From Sporosarcina gallistercoris (GTDB taxonomy: Bacteria; Bacillota; Bacilli; Bacillales_A; Planococcaceae): a stretch of 64,000 nucleotides of DNA. Positions within the stretch are counted from its first letter, which is position 1. Each line of letters opens with the position of its first letter. The DNA lies in the NCBI RefSeq assembly GCF_014836415.1, contig NZ_JACSQY010000001.1, positions 372,001 through 436,000 on the forward strand. Reading direction: 5' to 3'. The position numbers were made by a program, and so were the translations under genes. The notes under the pieces were generated by a model. That model was given only the letters and a program-made list of their open reading frames with translations, did not search any database and had not been told where the DNA came from. Below, piece by piece: positions 28,175 through 38,203 of this stretch.

Positions 28175-30217
28175 TTATTTTATGAGCGCGTTGCAATCTA
28201 CTATTAGTGCAACTTGGCCGTTTCCGAGGATTGTAGCACCAGATAGTGCGAAAACGCTCTGTAAGTAGTTACCGAGTGATTTCAGTACAATTTCTTGTTG
28301 GCCGATGAATGAGTCAACGACAAGTGCAGCTAGGCTTTCACCTTTACGAACGATGACGACAGACTTTAATTCTTCTGGCTGTTCGGGAAGTCCTGTATCG
28401 AAAATCTCACGAAGGTCAACGAGTGGAACAATTTTCCCACGGAAGTCGATGACACGCTGATTATGTGCATTCAAAATATCCGTATTTTGAATGATAGCAG
28501 TTTCAATAATCGATGATAAAGGAACTGCAAAAATCTCTTTCTGGAGTTGTACCAGCATCACTGAAATGATTGACAGCGTAAGCGGTAACTGTACTTGGAA
28601 TAATGAGCCTTGGCCTTCTTTAGAGTCAATCGAAATATGACCGCCTAATGATTCAATCGTACTTTTAACAACGTCCAGACCTACACCGCGTCCAGAGACG
28701 TCTGTAAGTTTTTCAGCTGTTGAAAAGCCTGAAGACAAAATAAGCTCTGCTACTTGTTTGTCCGTTAATGTCTCTGCTATCTCTTCAGTAACGATGCCAC
28801 GCTCAATCGCTTTATTGAGCACACGTGAGCGATTCACGCCTGCCCCGTCATCTTCTAATTCAATGAAGACATGGTTACCGGAGTGGTATGCGCGTAACGT
28901 AACAGTACCTTCTTCAGGTTTCCCCGCCGCAATGCGATCTGCCGGGCTTTCAACTCCATGGTCCAATGCGTTCCGAATGAGGTGGACTAGAGGGTCCCCG
29001 ATTTCATCAATGACAGTACGGTCTAATTCTGTTTCAGCCCCGATGATTTCTAGGTTGATTTTTTTATCAAGATCTCTCGCTAACTGGCGAACCATCTTAG
29101 GGAATCGATTGAATACCGTCTCGACAGGAACCATTCGCATATTTAAAATGATATTTTGCAAGTCTCCTGAAATTCTAGTCATCCGTTCCGTTGTTTCATT
29201 GAGTTCAGCATTTTGTAATTCCGTAGCGATGGACTGGAGTCGTCCTCTATCAATAACTAATTCCTCGAATAGGTTCATGAGCACATCCAAGCGATCGATA
29301 TTGACCCTTATCGTCTTGTTGGCAGAATGGGAATTGCCAGAGCGCTTGGCAACAGGTTCGGCTTTAGCAGGTTCTTTTTTAACCGCCTGCTTGGCAGGTT
29401 GTGAAACAGGTGCTGTAACGGCTGTTTCCGTTGTAACGGCTGCCTCGGAATGGGACGAAAGGAATTGGACTGGACGAATTTCAGCGTGTTCAAGTTCAGA
29501 TACTTTCTGCACTTTTGCTTGTAGCACTTCTGCATCTTCTTTGGTAACGATCACGACCGTGAATTGACTATCGAATTCTTCATTCTCCAACCGTTCGACA
29601 GTAGGGGAGGTTTTAATGATTTCCCCGGATTTTTCGAGGATTTCAAATACCATGAATACACGAGCCGCTTTCAGCAGGCAATCATCACGCAGTATGACTT
29701 TAAGTTCAAAAGCATTGAAACCTTGTTCAATAGACTGGGAAACTACTGTTTGTTCAAAGTCATCATAAACGAGTCCAGCCGTTCCCTCTTCAGGTTTTGT
29801 TTCCACCATTTTTTCTTCTACAACTTCCAATGGCGATTTGCCCGCCTCAATTTGGTTAAGCATCATCACTAATTTCTCAACATCTTTTTTACCGCTTCCA
29901 CCCTCTTCGATATCGATGACCATCTCTTCAAGTGCATCTGAAGATTCAAACACGACATCCAGGATCTCAGAAGTCACACGGATTTTGGAATTCCGGATTG
30001 CATCGAGGACATTTTCCATCTTATGTGTCAGATTCGCAATGTCTTCATAACCCATCGTTGCCGACATCCCTTTAAGGGTATGTGCAGCTCGGAAAATTTC
30101 GTTGACAATCGCAAGATCATCCGGGTTCTTTTCAAGTTCTAGTAATTGTTCGTTACACGCCTGGAGATGCTCTTTACTCTCTTCCAGGAACATTTCCAAG
30201 TACTGATTTGTATCCAT
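28175..30217 (-). CDS. cheA: Chemotaxis sensor histidine kinase CheA
   Basis: The 680-residue product has five CheA domains. The HPt domain has phospho-accepting His46 (AAHTLKG), P2 binds CheY around 160-240, and a basic linker follows. A P3 dimerization domain precedes the P4 ATPase with the N box HLIRNALDHG and G boxes near 420-510. The C-terminal CheW-like P5 starts with VPLSSIIET. It autophosphorylates in response to receptor signals and passes phosphate to CheY and CheB. The ATG at 30217 fits GGAGG; the preceding TTG does not. Confidence 0.98.
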   Translation of the reverse strand: MDTNQYLEMFLEESKEHLQACNEQLLELEKNPDDLAIVNEIFRAAHTLKGMSATMGYEDIANLTHKMENVLDAIRNSKIRVTSEILDVVFESSDALEEMVIDIEEGGSGKKDVEKLVMMLNQIEAGKSPLEVVEEKMVETKPEEGTAGLVYDDFEQTVVSQSIEQGFNAFELKVILRDDCLLKAARVFMVFEILEKSGEIIKTSPTVERLENEEFDSQFTVVIVTKEDAEVLQAKVQKVSELEHAEIRPVQFLSSHSEAAVTTETAVTAPVSQPAKQAVKKEPAKAEPVAKRSGNSHSANKTIRVNIDRLDVLMNLFEELVIDRGRLQSIATELQNAELNETTERMTRISGDLQNIILNMRMVPVETVFNRFPKMVRQLARDLDKKINLEIIGAETELDRTVIDEIGDPLVHLIRNALDHGVESPADRIAAGKPEEGTVTLRAYHSGNHVFIELEDDGAGVNRSRVLNKAIERGIVTEEIAETLTDKQVAELILSSGFSTAEKLTDVSGRGVGLDVVKSTIESLGGHISIDSKEGQGSLFQVQLPLTLSIISVMLVQLQKEIFAVPLSSIIETAIIQNTDILNAHNQRVIDFRGKIVPLVDLREIFDTGLPEQPEELKSVVIVRKGESLAALVVDSFIGQQEIVLKSLGNYLQSVFALSGATILGNGQVALIVDCNALIK

Positions 30218-30229
30218 CAAAATGCCTCC

Positions 30230-31357
30230 TTAAGACTTTACCTGCTCTAAAAGTAACTTACCGATATCTTGTACATTTGCTGAAATGTCAGCGAGTCCTG
30301 CTTCTTGTATAGCTCGCGGCATGCCATAGACTACAGCCGTTTCTTCAGACTCAGCAATCGTGAACGTAGTGCAGTGTTCTTTAAGTATTTTCATCCCTTG
30401 CAATCCATCGTGTCCCATCCCGGTCATAATTGCAGTTACAAATTGGAGTTCGGGGAACTGTGACACGGATTCGAGTAAGACATCGACAGCTGGTCTATGC
30501 CCCATACGAGGTGCATCTTGGTCATCCAGCCGAATGGCGAAGCTCACACCTACACGGGCCACTTTCATATGCTTGCCGCCTGGTGCGATATAGGCTGTAT
30601 TCTTCTCAATGAGCTCTCCGTTTTCAGCTTCTTTAACAGTGATGCCGCTTAAACTGTTCAAACGATCTGCAAGTGATTTCGTGAATCCGGCAGGCATGTG
30701 TTGAACAATTAGAATGGGGACACCGATATTTTCAGGAAGTGAAACAAGCACTTGCTGGAGTGCTCTTGGTCCCCCTGTCGATGTACCTATGATGATGAAT
30801 TGCTTTACCGCAGAGCGTGGGAGTGCTCCTTCAGTAGGAGAAACAAACAAACGTTTTGGTGAAACCGTCAATTTTGTTCCAGTTGTCGCTACAGAAGGGT
30901 TGGACATTGTTGCATTCGCTCTGCGGGGAAGGATTTTAACCATATCGATTTGGGATGCATCCAATACTTTTTCTATAATAACCTTTTCACTATCACGTAA
31001 ATTGAGTGATATTGCTCCACCAGGCTTGGTAATGAAATCCACAGCGCCATATTCCATAGCACGGATCGTATTCTCGGCGCCTTCTTTGGTGGTACTCGAA
31101 AGCATAACGACTGGTAACGGATTTTCCTTCATAATCTGCTGAAGTGCCCCTAAGCCATCCAGAACCGGCATTTCAATATCCAGAGTCATCACGTCCGGTT
31201 TTAACAGGCGAGCTTTGTCGACTGCTTCTTGTCCGTTCCTTGCCGTACCGACCACTTCAAGTGACGGATGGGAGGAGATGATTTCAGATATTAATTTGCG
31301 CATAAAGGCTGAGTCATCAGCAATAAGTACTCTCTTGGAAAGGTTTTCGACCACCAT
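30230..31357 (-). CDS. cheB: Chemoreceptor methylesterase/glutamine deamidase CheB
   Basis: The 375-residue product has a receiver domain (acidic pair D14 D15 and phospho-acceptor near D60 in MTLDIEMP) and a C-terminal esterase. The catalytic Ser is in GTSTGGPRAL, His in IVQHMPAGF and Asp in GMGHDGLQG. It removes methyl groups from receptors to reset sensitivity. The start overlaps the flhG stop (TGATG arrangement); a GTG one codon upstream is also open. No cheR is visible in the window. Confidence 0.97.
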   Translation of the reverse strand: MVVENLSKRVLIADDSAFMRKLISEIISSHPSLEVVGTARNGQEAVDKARLLKPDVMTLDIEMPVLDGLGALQQIMKENPLPVVMLSSTTKEGAENTIRAMEYGAVDFITKPGGAISLNLRDSEKVIIEKVLDASQIDMVKILPRRANATMSNPSVATTGTKLTVSPKRLFVSPTEGALPRSAVKQFIIIGTSTGGPRALQQVLVSLPENIGVPILIVQHMPAGFTKSLADRLNSLSGITVKEAENGELIEKNTAYIAPGGKHMKVARVGVSFAIRLDDQDAPRMGHRPAVDVLLESVSQFPELQFVTAIMTGMGHDGLQGMKILKEHCTTFTIAESEETAVVYGMPRAIQEAGLADISANVQDIGKLLLEQVKS

Positions 31358-32223
31358 CACCCACGTCCCCTCGCAAATAGTTTTTTGAGTTGTCCAAGGA
31401 ACGTACTGCCCTCTTTACTATCTATATCGGTTCCTGAAGAAATATAGTTAGCAGCAATTGCATTCATTCTTCGGGAAATCGGTGCATTTGGGTAAAGTTT
31501 AACGAAAGGCTGTTGTGCCACCACCGATTTATGGACTGCAGCGTCTTCAGGAAGTGCCCCTAACAAGGTTGTTTCTTTGTTCAAGAACTTCCTCATCGCA
31601 TACTGCAGACGTGTGATGGCTTCATTTCCATCTTCTTTCGGCTGTACTCGATTATTGACAATGAAAAACTTTTTCTCAGGATCTCTCAGACAGATGAATT
31701 TCATCATTGAGTAAGCGTCTGTGATGGAAGTTGGCTCTGATGTCGCGATCACAACGATTTCATCTACCGAAACAATCAGTTCAATTGAACTCTCAGAGGC
31801 ACCCGCCCCCATATCGAACAAGATATAATCGTACTGCTGCTGCAGCGTTTCAAATGCTTCTATGAGACGTTCAAAACGGGCTTCCGTCCATTCCAAAACA
31901 GTTTCCAGACCGGATCCTCCGGAAATGAAACTCAATCCACCGGCACTTACAGCTATGACTTCTTCCAACGTACGTTCACCTGTAAGATATTCCTTCAAAC
32001 CATATTGAGCAGAAGCACCAAGTAAAATATGGACATTTCCCATACCGATATCCATGTCCACAATGATGACATTTTTCCCTTGAGTCAATAAGCTACTCGC
32101 AAAGTTAGTTATGAAATTCGTTTTCCCCACTCCACCTTTACCGCTAATCACTGCGATGGAACGGGCAGCCGCGTTATCCGCCTTCATCATTTTCAACCGT
32201 AGTGCTTCCGCCTGATCACGCAT
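31357..32223 (-). CDS. flhG: Flagellar number regulator FlhG (YlxH), MinD-like ATPase
   Basis: The 288-residue product is a ParA/MinD-type ATPase with the deviant Walker A ISGKGGVGKTNF near residue 27. DMDIGMGNVHILLG and the switch IILFDMGAG-type segment (YILFDMGAGASESS) follow, then a C-terminal amphipathic tail. It controls flagellar number and works with FlhF and FliM/FliY. The ATG at 32223 is preceded by GAGGAGGGAGG and overlaps the flhF stop by 8 bases. Confidence 0.95.
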   Translation of the reverse strand: MRDQAEALRLKMMKADNAAARSIAVISGKGGVGKTNFITNFASSLLTQGKNVIIVDMDIGMGNVHILLGASAQYGLKEYLTGERTLEEVIAVSAGGLSFISGGSGLETVLEWTEARFERLIEAFETLQQQYDYILFDMGAGASESSIELIVSVDEIVVIATSEPTSITDAYSMMKFICLRDPEKKFFIVNNRVQPKEDGNEAITRLQYAMRKFLNKETTLLGALPEDAAVHKSVVAQQPFVKLYPNAPISRRMNAIAANYISSGTDIDSKEGSTFLGQLKKLFARGRG

Positions 32224-33334
32224 GTCCTCCCTCCTCAAGTAAGAGAGTCAATATTTTTTCAACGGTTGCCTCTTCCAGGTCTTCCGGCACCTCTTGGCCA
32301 TCTGTAACGTATGCGATTCCCATATGATAATCTTTCAAAAGATTGAAAACCGGTCCAATGGTTTCTGTTTCATCCAATTTCGTAAAGATGAATTGTTTAA
32401 TCGGAAATTCAAGAAATTGGTCGACGATAGACCGCATATCCGATTCCTTCGTTGTGGTGGAAAGAACTAAATAGGATTCCATTTCCAATTCAAAATCGAT
32501 GAGTCTCTTCAAATCATCCACAAACTTCTTCTCTTTATAATTACGACCTGCCGTGTCAATGAACACAACATCTTTTGCACTCAGGTTCTCTAATGCCATT
32601 TTGAAGTCGTTCTCATTATAAGCCACTTCCACAGGTGCTTGAAGAAGATTGGCATACGTCCGCAATTGCTCAATTGCAGCGATTCTATAAGTATCTGTCG
32701 TGACAAAAGCTACTTTACGTTTATGTTCGATGAGTGAACGCGCTGCAATTTTGGCGATGGTTGTAGTTTTACCTACTCCTGTCGGTCCGAGAACGTTCAC
32801 ATATTTCTTTTTGAAAGGAACACCGCCGAACGGCAAATCTGCAAGTTCTTCCTTTAAAATTTCACGCGCGATTTTTTTCTGTTCATCTGCTGTAAAATCC
32901 ACTTTTTCAGTTTTCATACGTGAAAAAATTTCACTGGCAATCTTTTGTATCGTCACACCGTTCAGCTCTTGAGCACTCAATCTCTTCAATAATTCCTGCA
33001 TTTCTTCGGGATATTGGTGAAATTCAAGAGGTGTATGATTCGTTTTAAGAAGTTGTTTCATTTCCTTCATTTCTTTTTTCAGATCATGGATCATGGAATC
33101 TTGGTCGGCATCATGTTTAACTGGTTCGTTAAAAATGGGAGCTGTTTTTTCTTTCACCGAGATCGGTTCGTCGTATCCAGCAACGACTTCCACGCTCTTC
33201 TTCTTAAATAGCCCTAGGAATCCTTTGGATTGGACAATGGTAGAACTCAGAATAACTGAATCCTCACCAAAGTCTTGTCGGACTTTTTCCATTGCTTGGA
33301 CCATTGTGTCTGCTGTATATTTTTTCATCTTCAT
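32216..33334 (-). CDS. flhF: Flagellar placement GTPase FlhF
   Basis: The 372-residue product is an SRP-type GTPase. The N-terminal basic domain is followed by an N domain, then G1 [17 protein letters not shown] near 185. DTYRIAAIEQL, DTAGRNYKEKK and TKLDETETIGP complete the GTPase. It sets flagellum position with FlhG as its activator. It overlaps the end of flhA by 4 bases. Either of two ATGs two codons apart could be the start. Confidence 0.97.
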   Translation of the reverse strand: MKMKKYTADTMVQAMEKVRQDFGEDSVILSSTIVQSKGFLGLFKKKSVEVVAGYDEPISVKEKTAPIFNEPVKHDADQDSMIHDLKKEMKEMKQLLKTNHTPLEFHQYPEEMQELLKRLSAQELNGVTIQKIASEIFSRMKTEKVDFTADEQKKIAREILKEELADLPFGGVPFKKKYVNVLGPTGVGKTTTIAKIAARSLIEHKRKVAFVTTDTYRIAAIEQLRTYANLLQAPVEVAYNENDFKMALENLSAKDVVFIDTAGRNYKEKKFVDDLKRLIDFELEMESYLVLSTTTKESDMRSIVDQFLEFPIKQFIFTKLDETETIGPVFNLLKDYHMGIAYVTDGQEVPEDLEEATVEKILTLLLEEGGHA

Positions 33335-35364
33335 GCGACATCCACCACCCCTACACTCTGTACTTCCACAGATGCTTCCAACTCATTATAAGACAAGATT
33401 GGGATTTGCGGGAAATAGCGTTCTGTAATTTGTCTCAAGTACATTCTAACTGCTGGTGAACAAAGGATGACTGGCGATTGGTCGAGTAATGCAACACGTT
33501 CCACTTCACTTGCAATCGATTCTAAGATCGCTTGCGAGTTTTGTGGTTCAATCGTTAAATAGTTCCCCTGTTCTGTTTGCTGGACACTATCTGCAATCAT
33601 TTTTTCAACTTTTCCAGAGACAGTCATAACTTTCAACGCTTGTCCTTGAGGTGTATATTGTTCCGTAATCTGACGTGCTAGCGACTGTCTGGCATACTCC
33701 GTCAGCAAATCTACATCCGAAGTATATTTGGAGGAATCCGCTAACGTTTCAAAAATAATCGGCAAGTTACGAATCGAGACATGTTCACTAAGCAACTTCG
33801 CCAATACTTTTTGAATTTCCCCAACAGATAACGGAGTTGGTGTAAGTTCGTCCACAAGAATAGGATAAGACTCGTGTACGTGATCGATCAGTTGCTTTGT
33901 CTCTTGACGACCGATCAAATCAGAAGCATTTGCACGAATAATTTCTGTCAAGTGGGTTGAAACAACGCTTGGAGGATCGACTACAGTGTATCCTAGAATT
34001 TCTGCGTCCTCTTTCACCTCTTCGGTAATCCATTTTGCCGGAAGACCGAATGATGGCTCGACTGTGTCTATGCCTGGGATGGAATCATCGCCCCCCGGAC
34101 TCATTGCTAAGTAGTGATCAAGCAGCAATTCTCCTCTTGCCAATTCGCTACCTTTGATTTTTATTCTGTATTCGTTTGGCTGAAGCTGAATGTTATCTCG
34201 AATACGAACGACAGGAATGACTAGACCAAGTTCTAAGGCAAGCTGTCTTCTTATCATGACAACGCGATCGAGCAGATCTCCGCCTTGTGAAGCATCGACG
34301 AGAGGGATGAGCCCATAGCCGAATTCGAACTCTACGGGGTCTACATTCAAAAGGTTCACGACATTTTCCGGACTTTTCAGACCTTCTGTTTGTTCGCTTT
34401 CTTCAAGTTCCAGTAATTCATCCGGATCTTCGTCTTGTGGCCGGGACATCATGAAGGCACTAACTGCAAGTGCAAGTGCAATTGGTATTGTTAAAATATC
34501 ATTGATAGGTGTCGCCAGTCCTAATAAGAGAATCGTTACAGCTGCTACATATAACAACTTTGGCTGACCTAGTAATTGACTCGTAATGTCCGTTCCTAAG
34601 TTCCCTTCTGAGGCAGCTCGTGTCACGACGATCCCGGTTGCGGTAGAAATCAGCAATGCGGGAATTTGAGATACAATTCCATCACCGACTGTCAGTTTGG
34701 AAAACGTCGTTGCCGCTTCTGCAAATGGAAGTCCCAGTTGGACAACACCGATCACCATCCCTACAAGCAAGTTGATCATTACAATGATAATCCCTGCAAT
34801 TGCGTCACCTTTAACGAACTTTGTCGCACCATCCATGGCCCCATAAAAGTCCGCCTCGTTCCCTACTTTTTCCCGGCGTTCTCTTGCTTGCGTGTCAGAA
34901 ATCATTCCTGCGTTCAAATCTGCGTCAATACTCATTTGCTTACCTGGCATTGCATCCAACGTAAAACGAGCGGCAACTTCCGAAACACGCTCAGATCCTT
35001 TCGTAATAACGATGAATTGAATAATGATCAAAATCACGAATACGACAAGTCCAACTATGACGTTTCCTCCGGTTACGAACGAACCGAACGTATCAACGAC
35101 ACCCCCTGCACTTCCGTCACTCAAAATTGCACGAGTCGTAGAAACGTTCAGACCGAGTCGGAAGAGTGTCAGTAACAAGAGCAATGAAGGAAAGATTGAA
35201 AACTGCAATGCTTCTTGCATATTCATAGCTGTCAGAAGCACTAATAGTGCGAGTGTGATATTAATGATGATCAGGAAACTGAGCAACCAGTGAGGCAAAG
35301 GAATGACAAGCATCGCAACAATCATAATTACGGATGCAAGTACACCGATATCTTTAAACTGCAT
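33331..35364 (-). CDS. flhA: Flagellar export gate protein FlhA
   Basis: The 677-residue product has eight N-terminal transmembrane helices (to about residue 310). The conserved cytoplasmic FHIPEP-type loop has KGSERVSEVAARFTLDAMPGKQM near 120. A large cytoplasmic domain from about 340 binds export chaperones and substrates. It forms the nonameric ring of the flagellar type III export gate. It overlaps flhF. Confidence 0.98.
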   Translation of the reverse strand: MQFKDIGVLASVIMIVAMLVIPLPHWLLSFLIIINITLALLVLLTAMNMQEALQFSIFPSLLLLLTLFRLGLNVSTTRAILSDGSAGGVVDTFGSFVTGGNVIVGLVVFVILIIIQFIVITKGSERVSEVAARFTLDAMPGKQMSIDADLNAGMISDTQARERREKVGNEADFYGAMDGATKFVKGDAIAGIIIVMINLLVGMVIGVVQLGLPFAEAATTFSKLTVGDGIVSQIPALLISTATGIVVTRAASEGNLGTDITSQLLGQPKLLYVAAVTILLLGLATPINDILTIPIALALAVSAFMMSRPQDEDPDELLELEESEQTEGLKSPENVVNLLNVDPVEFEFGYGLIPLVDASQGGDLLDRVVMIRRQLALELGLVIPVVRIRDNIQLQPNEYRIKIKGSELARGELLLDHYLAMSPGGDDSIPGIDTVEPSFGLPAKWITEEVKEDAEILGYTVVDPPSVVSTHLTEIIRANASDLIGRQETKQLIDHVHESYPILVDELTPTPLSVGEIQKVLAKLLSEHVSIRNLPIIFETLADSSKYTSDVDLLTEYARQSLARQITEQYTPQGQALKVMTVSGKVEKMIADSVQQTEQGNYLTIEPQNSQAILESIASEVERVALLDQSPVILCSPAVRMYLRQITERYFPQIPILSYNELEASVEVQSVGVVDVA

Positions 35365-35389
35365 GTCATCCCCACTTTCTGTTGTTCAT

Positions 35390-36469
35390 TTAAATTTTGC
35401 GCTGAATCCGGTAGACATACGCCAGTACTTCAGCCACTGCTTTAAAAAATTGATCAGGAATCCGATCACCTATTTCTGTGTCTGAGTAAAGAGCACGAGC
35501 AAGCGGTCGATTTTCGACTGTCACAATATCGTTTTCTTTCGCAATGAGTTTAATCTTTTGGGCAATGAAGTCGACGCCTTTAGCAACGACTACCGGCGCA
35601 TCCATTTCCCCATCTGTATACTTTATCGCGATTGCATAATGTGTCGGATTCGTTATGACCACGTCAGCTTGTGGTACTTCTTGCATCATTCTACGCATGG
35701 CCATTTCCCGTTGACGCTGTTTGATTTTAGATTTTATCAACGGATCGCCTTCTGAGTTTTTATATTCATCTTTAATGTCCTGTTTCGACATTTTCAAGTT
35801 TTTTTCATAGTCATATTTCTGATAAAGAAAATCGAGAATTGAAATGAATAACAAGACAAATGAAGCTGTTATTCCCATCAAAGCAACAAGTTCACCGACT
35901 GTCTTCATGACTGCTGACGGTGTTTTAAAAGCTAAATTCAATACCTTATCAATATTAAAATAAAGGATGATCGATGTGACTCCGCCGATAAATGAGATCT
36001 TTAATAACGATTTAAGTAACTCGACGATTGCTTTTATAGAAAAAATCCGTTTAAGACCTTTGATTGGGTCTATTTTCTTCAAATCGAATTTCAACGGCTC
36101 TCCTGTGAAAAGCAATCCGAACTGTATCAAATTCCCGGCAATGGCAGCTACCATTGCAATTAGCATGACGGGAAGCATGATGAATGCCATTTCTTTAATG
36201 ACTTCCATGTAGATCATCATGGTCTGATCGATGTCCAACTTCCCCATCGTTATGTATGTATGAAATGTTTCCTTGAAAAACTTATAAAAACGATCTTTCA
36301 TGTAGCCTGCAGCAAAAAACAAAAAGAGGAATACAGATAGTAGCACAATTGCACTGGTCACGTCTTGACTCTTTAAGACTTGACCTTTTTTCCGAGAATC
36401 TTCCCGTTTTTTCGGTGTCGCCTTTTCAGTTTTCTCACCCGCAAAAAATTGAAGATCCAAGCGCAACAT
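35390..36469 (-). CDS. flhB: Flagellar export switch protein FlhB
   Basis: The 359-residue product has four transmembrane helices (about 30-215) and a C-terminal cytoplasmic domain with the self-cleaving NPTH site in VVITNPTHYAIA near 270. Cleavage there switches export from rod/hook to filament substrates together with FliK. The start MLRLDLQFFAGEKTEKAT has GGAGGAGG upstream. A lone C-terminal homologue (ylqH) lies at the right edge of the window. Confidence 0.98.
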   Translation of the reverse strand: MLRLDLQFFAGEKTEKATPKKREDSRKKGQVLKSQDVTSAIVLLSVFLFLFFAAGYMKDRFYKFFKETFHTYITMGKLDIDQTMMIYMEVIKEMAFIMLPVMLIAMVAAIAGNLIQFGLLFTGEPLKFDLKKIDPIKGLKRIFSIKAIVELLKSLLKISFIGGVTSIILYFNIDKVLNLAFKTPSAVMKTVGELVALMGITASFVLLFISILDFLYQKYDYEKNLKMSKQDIKDEYKNSEGDPLIKSKIKQRQREMAMRRMMQEVPQADVVITNPTHYAIAIKYTDGEMDAPVVVAKGVDFIAQKIKLIAKENDIVTVENRPLARALYSDTEIGDRIPDQFFKAVAEVLAYVYRIQRKI

Positions 36470-36473
36470 GTAC

Positions 36474-37250
36474 TTATCCTCCTCCTAACAACACCATCAA
36501 GTCCCTCATACTAACCGCCATCACTTCAAATATCTTTTGCATCATCGCTACAATGACGCCCCCCATAATGAACAGGACTAGAAACCCTACTCCGATCTTA
36601 ATCGGAAAACCGATTACGAAAATGTTGAGCTGAGGCACTGTTCTTGCAGTAATACCAAGTGCTAAATCGACAAGAAAAAGAGTGGCGACTATCGGTACGG
36701 CCATTTGAAAAGAAATCCCGAATACGGCGGCCATCGTTTTCAACACATGCTCCGCGACATCCTCACTTCCGAAAGATGGCCAAAGCTGATCTATCGGAAG
36801 AAATTGATAACTATAAAATACACCATCCAGTAAAACATGATGTCCATTCACTGCGAGTAATAATAACAGCGCTAAGGAGTTGAAAAATTGACCCATCAAA
36901 GGGGATTGTGTTCCAGTTTGCGGATCAATGACGTTTGCAATTGCGAATCCCATTTGGAAATCAATGAGACCTCCCGCAACTTGAATCGCAGCCATAACCA
37001 TAAAGGCGATAATTCCAATTGTTAACCCTATCAAAGCCTCTTTCAGAACGAGCATGATATATGCTCCATCAATCTCAAGATCCGGCACGTTAAGAGTGAA
37101 TACGAGCACCCATGCAAGCAGCGCAGCAAAAACAATTCTCATGACGGGTGGAATTGCTCGGTATGAAAACAAAGGCAGAGTAACGAAAAAAGCGGAAATC
37201 CGGGTCAAAACTAATAAATAGGTTGCAACGTACGGCATAAATGCTTCCAT
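36474..37250 (-). CDS. fliR: Flagellar export gate protein FliR
   Basis: The 258-residue integral membrane protein is strongly hydrophobic and starts MEAFMPYVATYLLVLTRISAFF, typical of FliR. FliR forms one subunit of the FliPQR entry pore. The ATG at 37250 was chosen; a TTG just before it is also open. It sits 5 bases after fliQ and before flhB, as usual. Confidence 0.97.
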   Translation of the reverse strand: MEAFMPYVATYLLVLTRISAFFVTLPLFSYRAIPPVMRIVFAALLAWVLVFTLNVPDLEIDGAYIMLVLKEALIGLTIGIIAFMVMAAIQVAGGLIDFQMGFAIANVIDPQTGTQSPLMGQFFNSLALLLLLAVNGHHVLLDGVFYSYQFLPIDQLWPSFGSEDVAEHVLKTMAAVFGISFQMAVPIVATLFLVDLALGITARTVPQLNIFVIGFPIKIGVGFLVLFIMGGVIVAMMQKIFEVMAVSMRDLMVLLGGG

Positions 37251-37255
37251 CAAAG

Positions 37256-37525
37256 CTACCCTATGTACCGCGATAAATTACCAAAAATATCCTCAGCATA
37301 TGCTGTCACTTTCGACAGCATCCACGGTCCGAAAAATACAATAGCAACGAGCACAGCAACAATCTTCGGCACAAATGCGAGGGTTTGTTCTTGGATCTGA
37401 GTAGTCGCTTGGAAAATACTGACCGCTAAGCCTGTCACTAACGCAACAACTAGCAGAGGTCCAGCTGTCATTAATATTACCCATACCGCACGCTCGGCGA
37501 CTGCAATGATCATTTCTCCTGTCAT
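37256..37525 (-). CDS. fliQ: Flagellar export gate protein FliQ
   Basis: The 89-residue product has two transmembrane helices and the family pattern FQATTQIQEQTLAFVPKI in the connecting loop. Four FliQ subunits pack around the FliP ring with FliR. It is preceded by GGAGGGG and lies between fliP and fliR. Confidence 0.97.
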   Translation of the reverse strand: MTGEMIIAVAERAVWVILMTAGPLLVVALVTGLAVSIFQATTQIQEQTLAFVPKIVAVLVAIVFFGPWMLSKVTAYAEDIFGNLSRYIG

Positions 37526-37537
37526 TCTGAACCCCTC

Positions 37538-38203
37538 CTAAAAGCTTTGCAGCAGTGACTTAACAATCAGATACCAACCGTCCACTAGTACAAATAGCAA
37601 AATTTTAAACGGCAATGAAATCATTACCGGCGGCAGCATCATCATCCCCATCGACATAAGAATACTAGCGACGATCATATCAATGACGAGAAACGGGATG
37701 AAGATCATGAATCCCATTTGGAACGCTGTCTTGATTTCACTTAACGCGAAAGCTGGCACCATCATAGTTAATGGGATGTCTTCCATCGTTTCAGGACGAT
37801 CTGCGTTGTTATATCTTAAAAATAATTCCAAGTCTTTTTGTCTCGTATGTTTTCCCATGAATTCCTTAAAAGGGATACTGGCTTTTTCATAGGCATCATC
37901 CAAAGATATTTCTTCTGCAAACAACGGTTTCAGTGCGTCATCGTTCACTTGCTGAAATGTCGGAGCCATGATGAAAAACGTTAAAAACAAAGCAAGTCCT
38001 ACAAGAACTTGGTTTGGAGGCATCTGTTGAGTCGCCAAGGCTGAGCGAACAAACGATAAAACAATAATGATCCTGGCGAACGACGTCATCAGGATCAGAA
38101 TCGCTGGAGCTAAAGATAGAACGGTCAGTAGAAGAAGCATCTTGACGGATGTCGATACTGCACCCGGATCACTATCCGAAAAAAATTGCATAAAGTCATT
38201 CAT
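37538..38203 (-). CDS. fliP: Flagellar export gate protein FliP
   Basis: The 221-residue product has the FliP signature SFARIIIVLSFVRSALATQQMPPNQVL near residue 45 and LTMMVPAFALSEIKTAFQMGF near 150 (both given as segments of the family profile). Five copies form the core of the export pore. It overlaps fliO by 8 bases. The protein has no cleavable signal peptide of the proteobacterial type and is the same length as in B. subtilis. Confidence 0.97.
   Translation of the reverse strand: MNDFMQFFSDSDPGAVSTSVKMLLLLTVLSLAPAILILMTSFARIIIVLSFVRSALATQQMPPNQVLVGLALFLTFFIMAPTFQQVNDDALKPLFAEEISLDDAYEKASIPFKEFMGKHTRQKDLELFLRYNNADRPETMEDIPLTMMVPAFALSEIKTAFQMGFMIFIPFLVIDMIVASILMSMGMMMLPPVMISLPFKILLFVLVDGWYLIVKSLLQSF

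Noticed and set aside
28758-29567. 269-codon open frame on the plus strand
   Set aside because: It is antisense to the well-supported cheA gene, has no ribosome site and no family resemblance; it is a shadow of codon usage.
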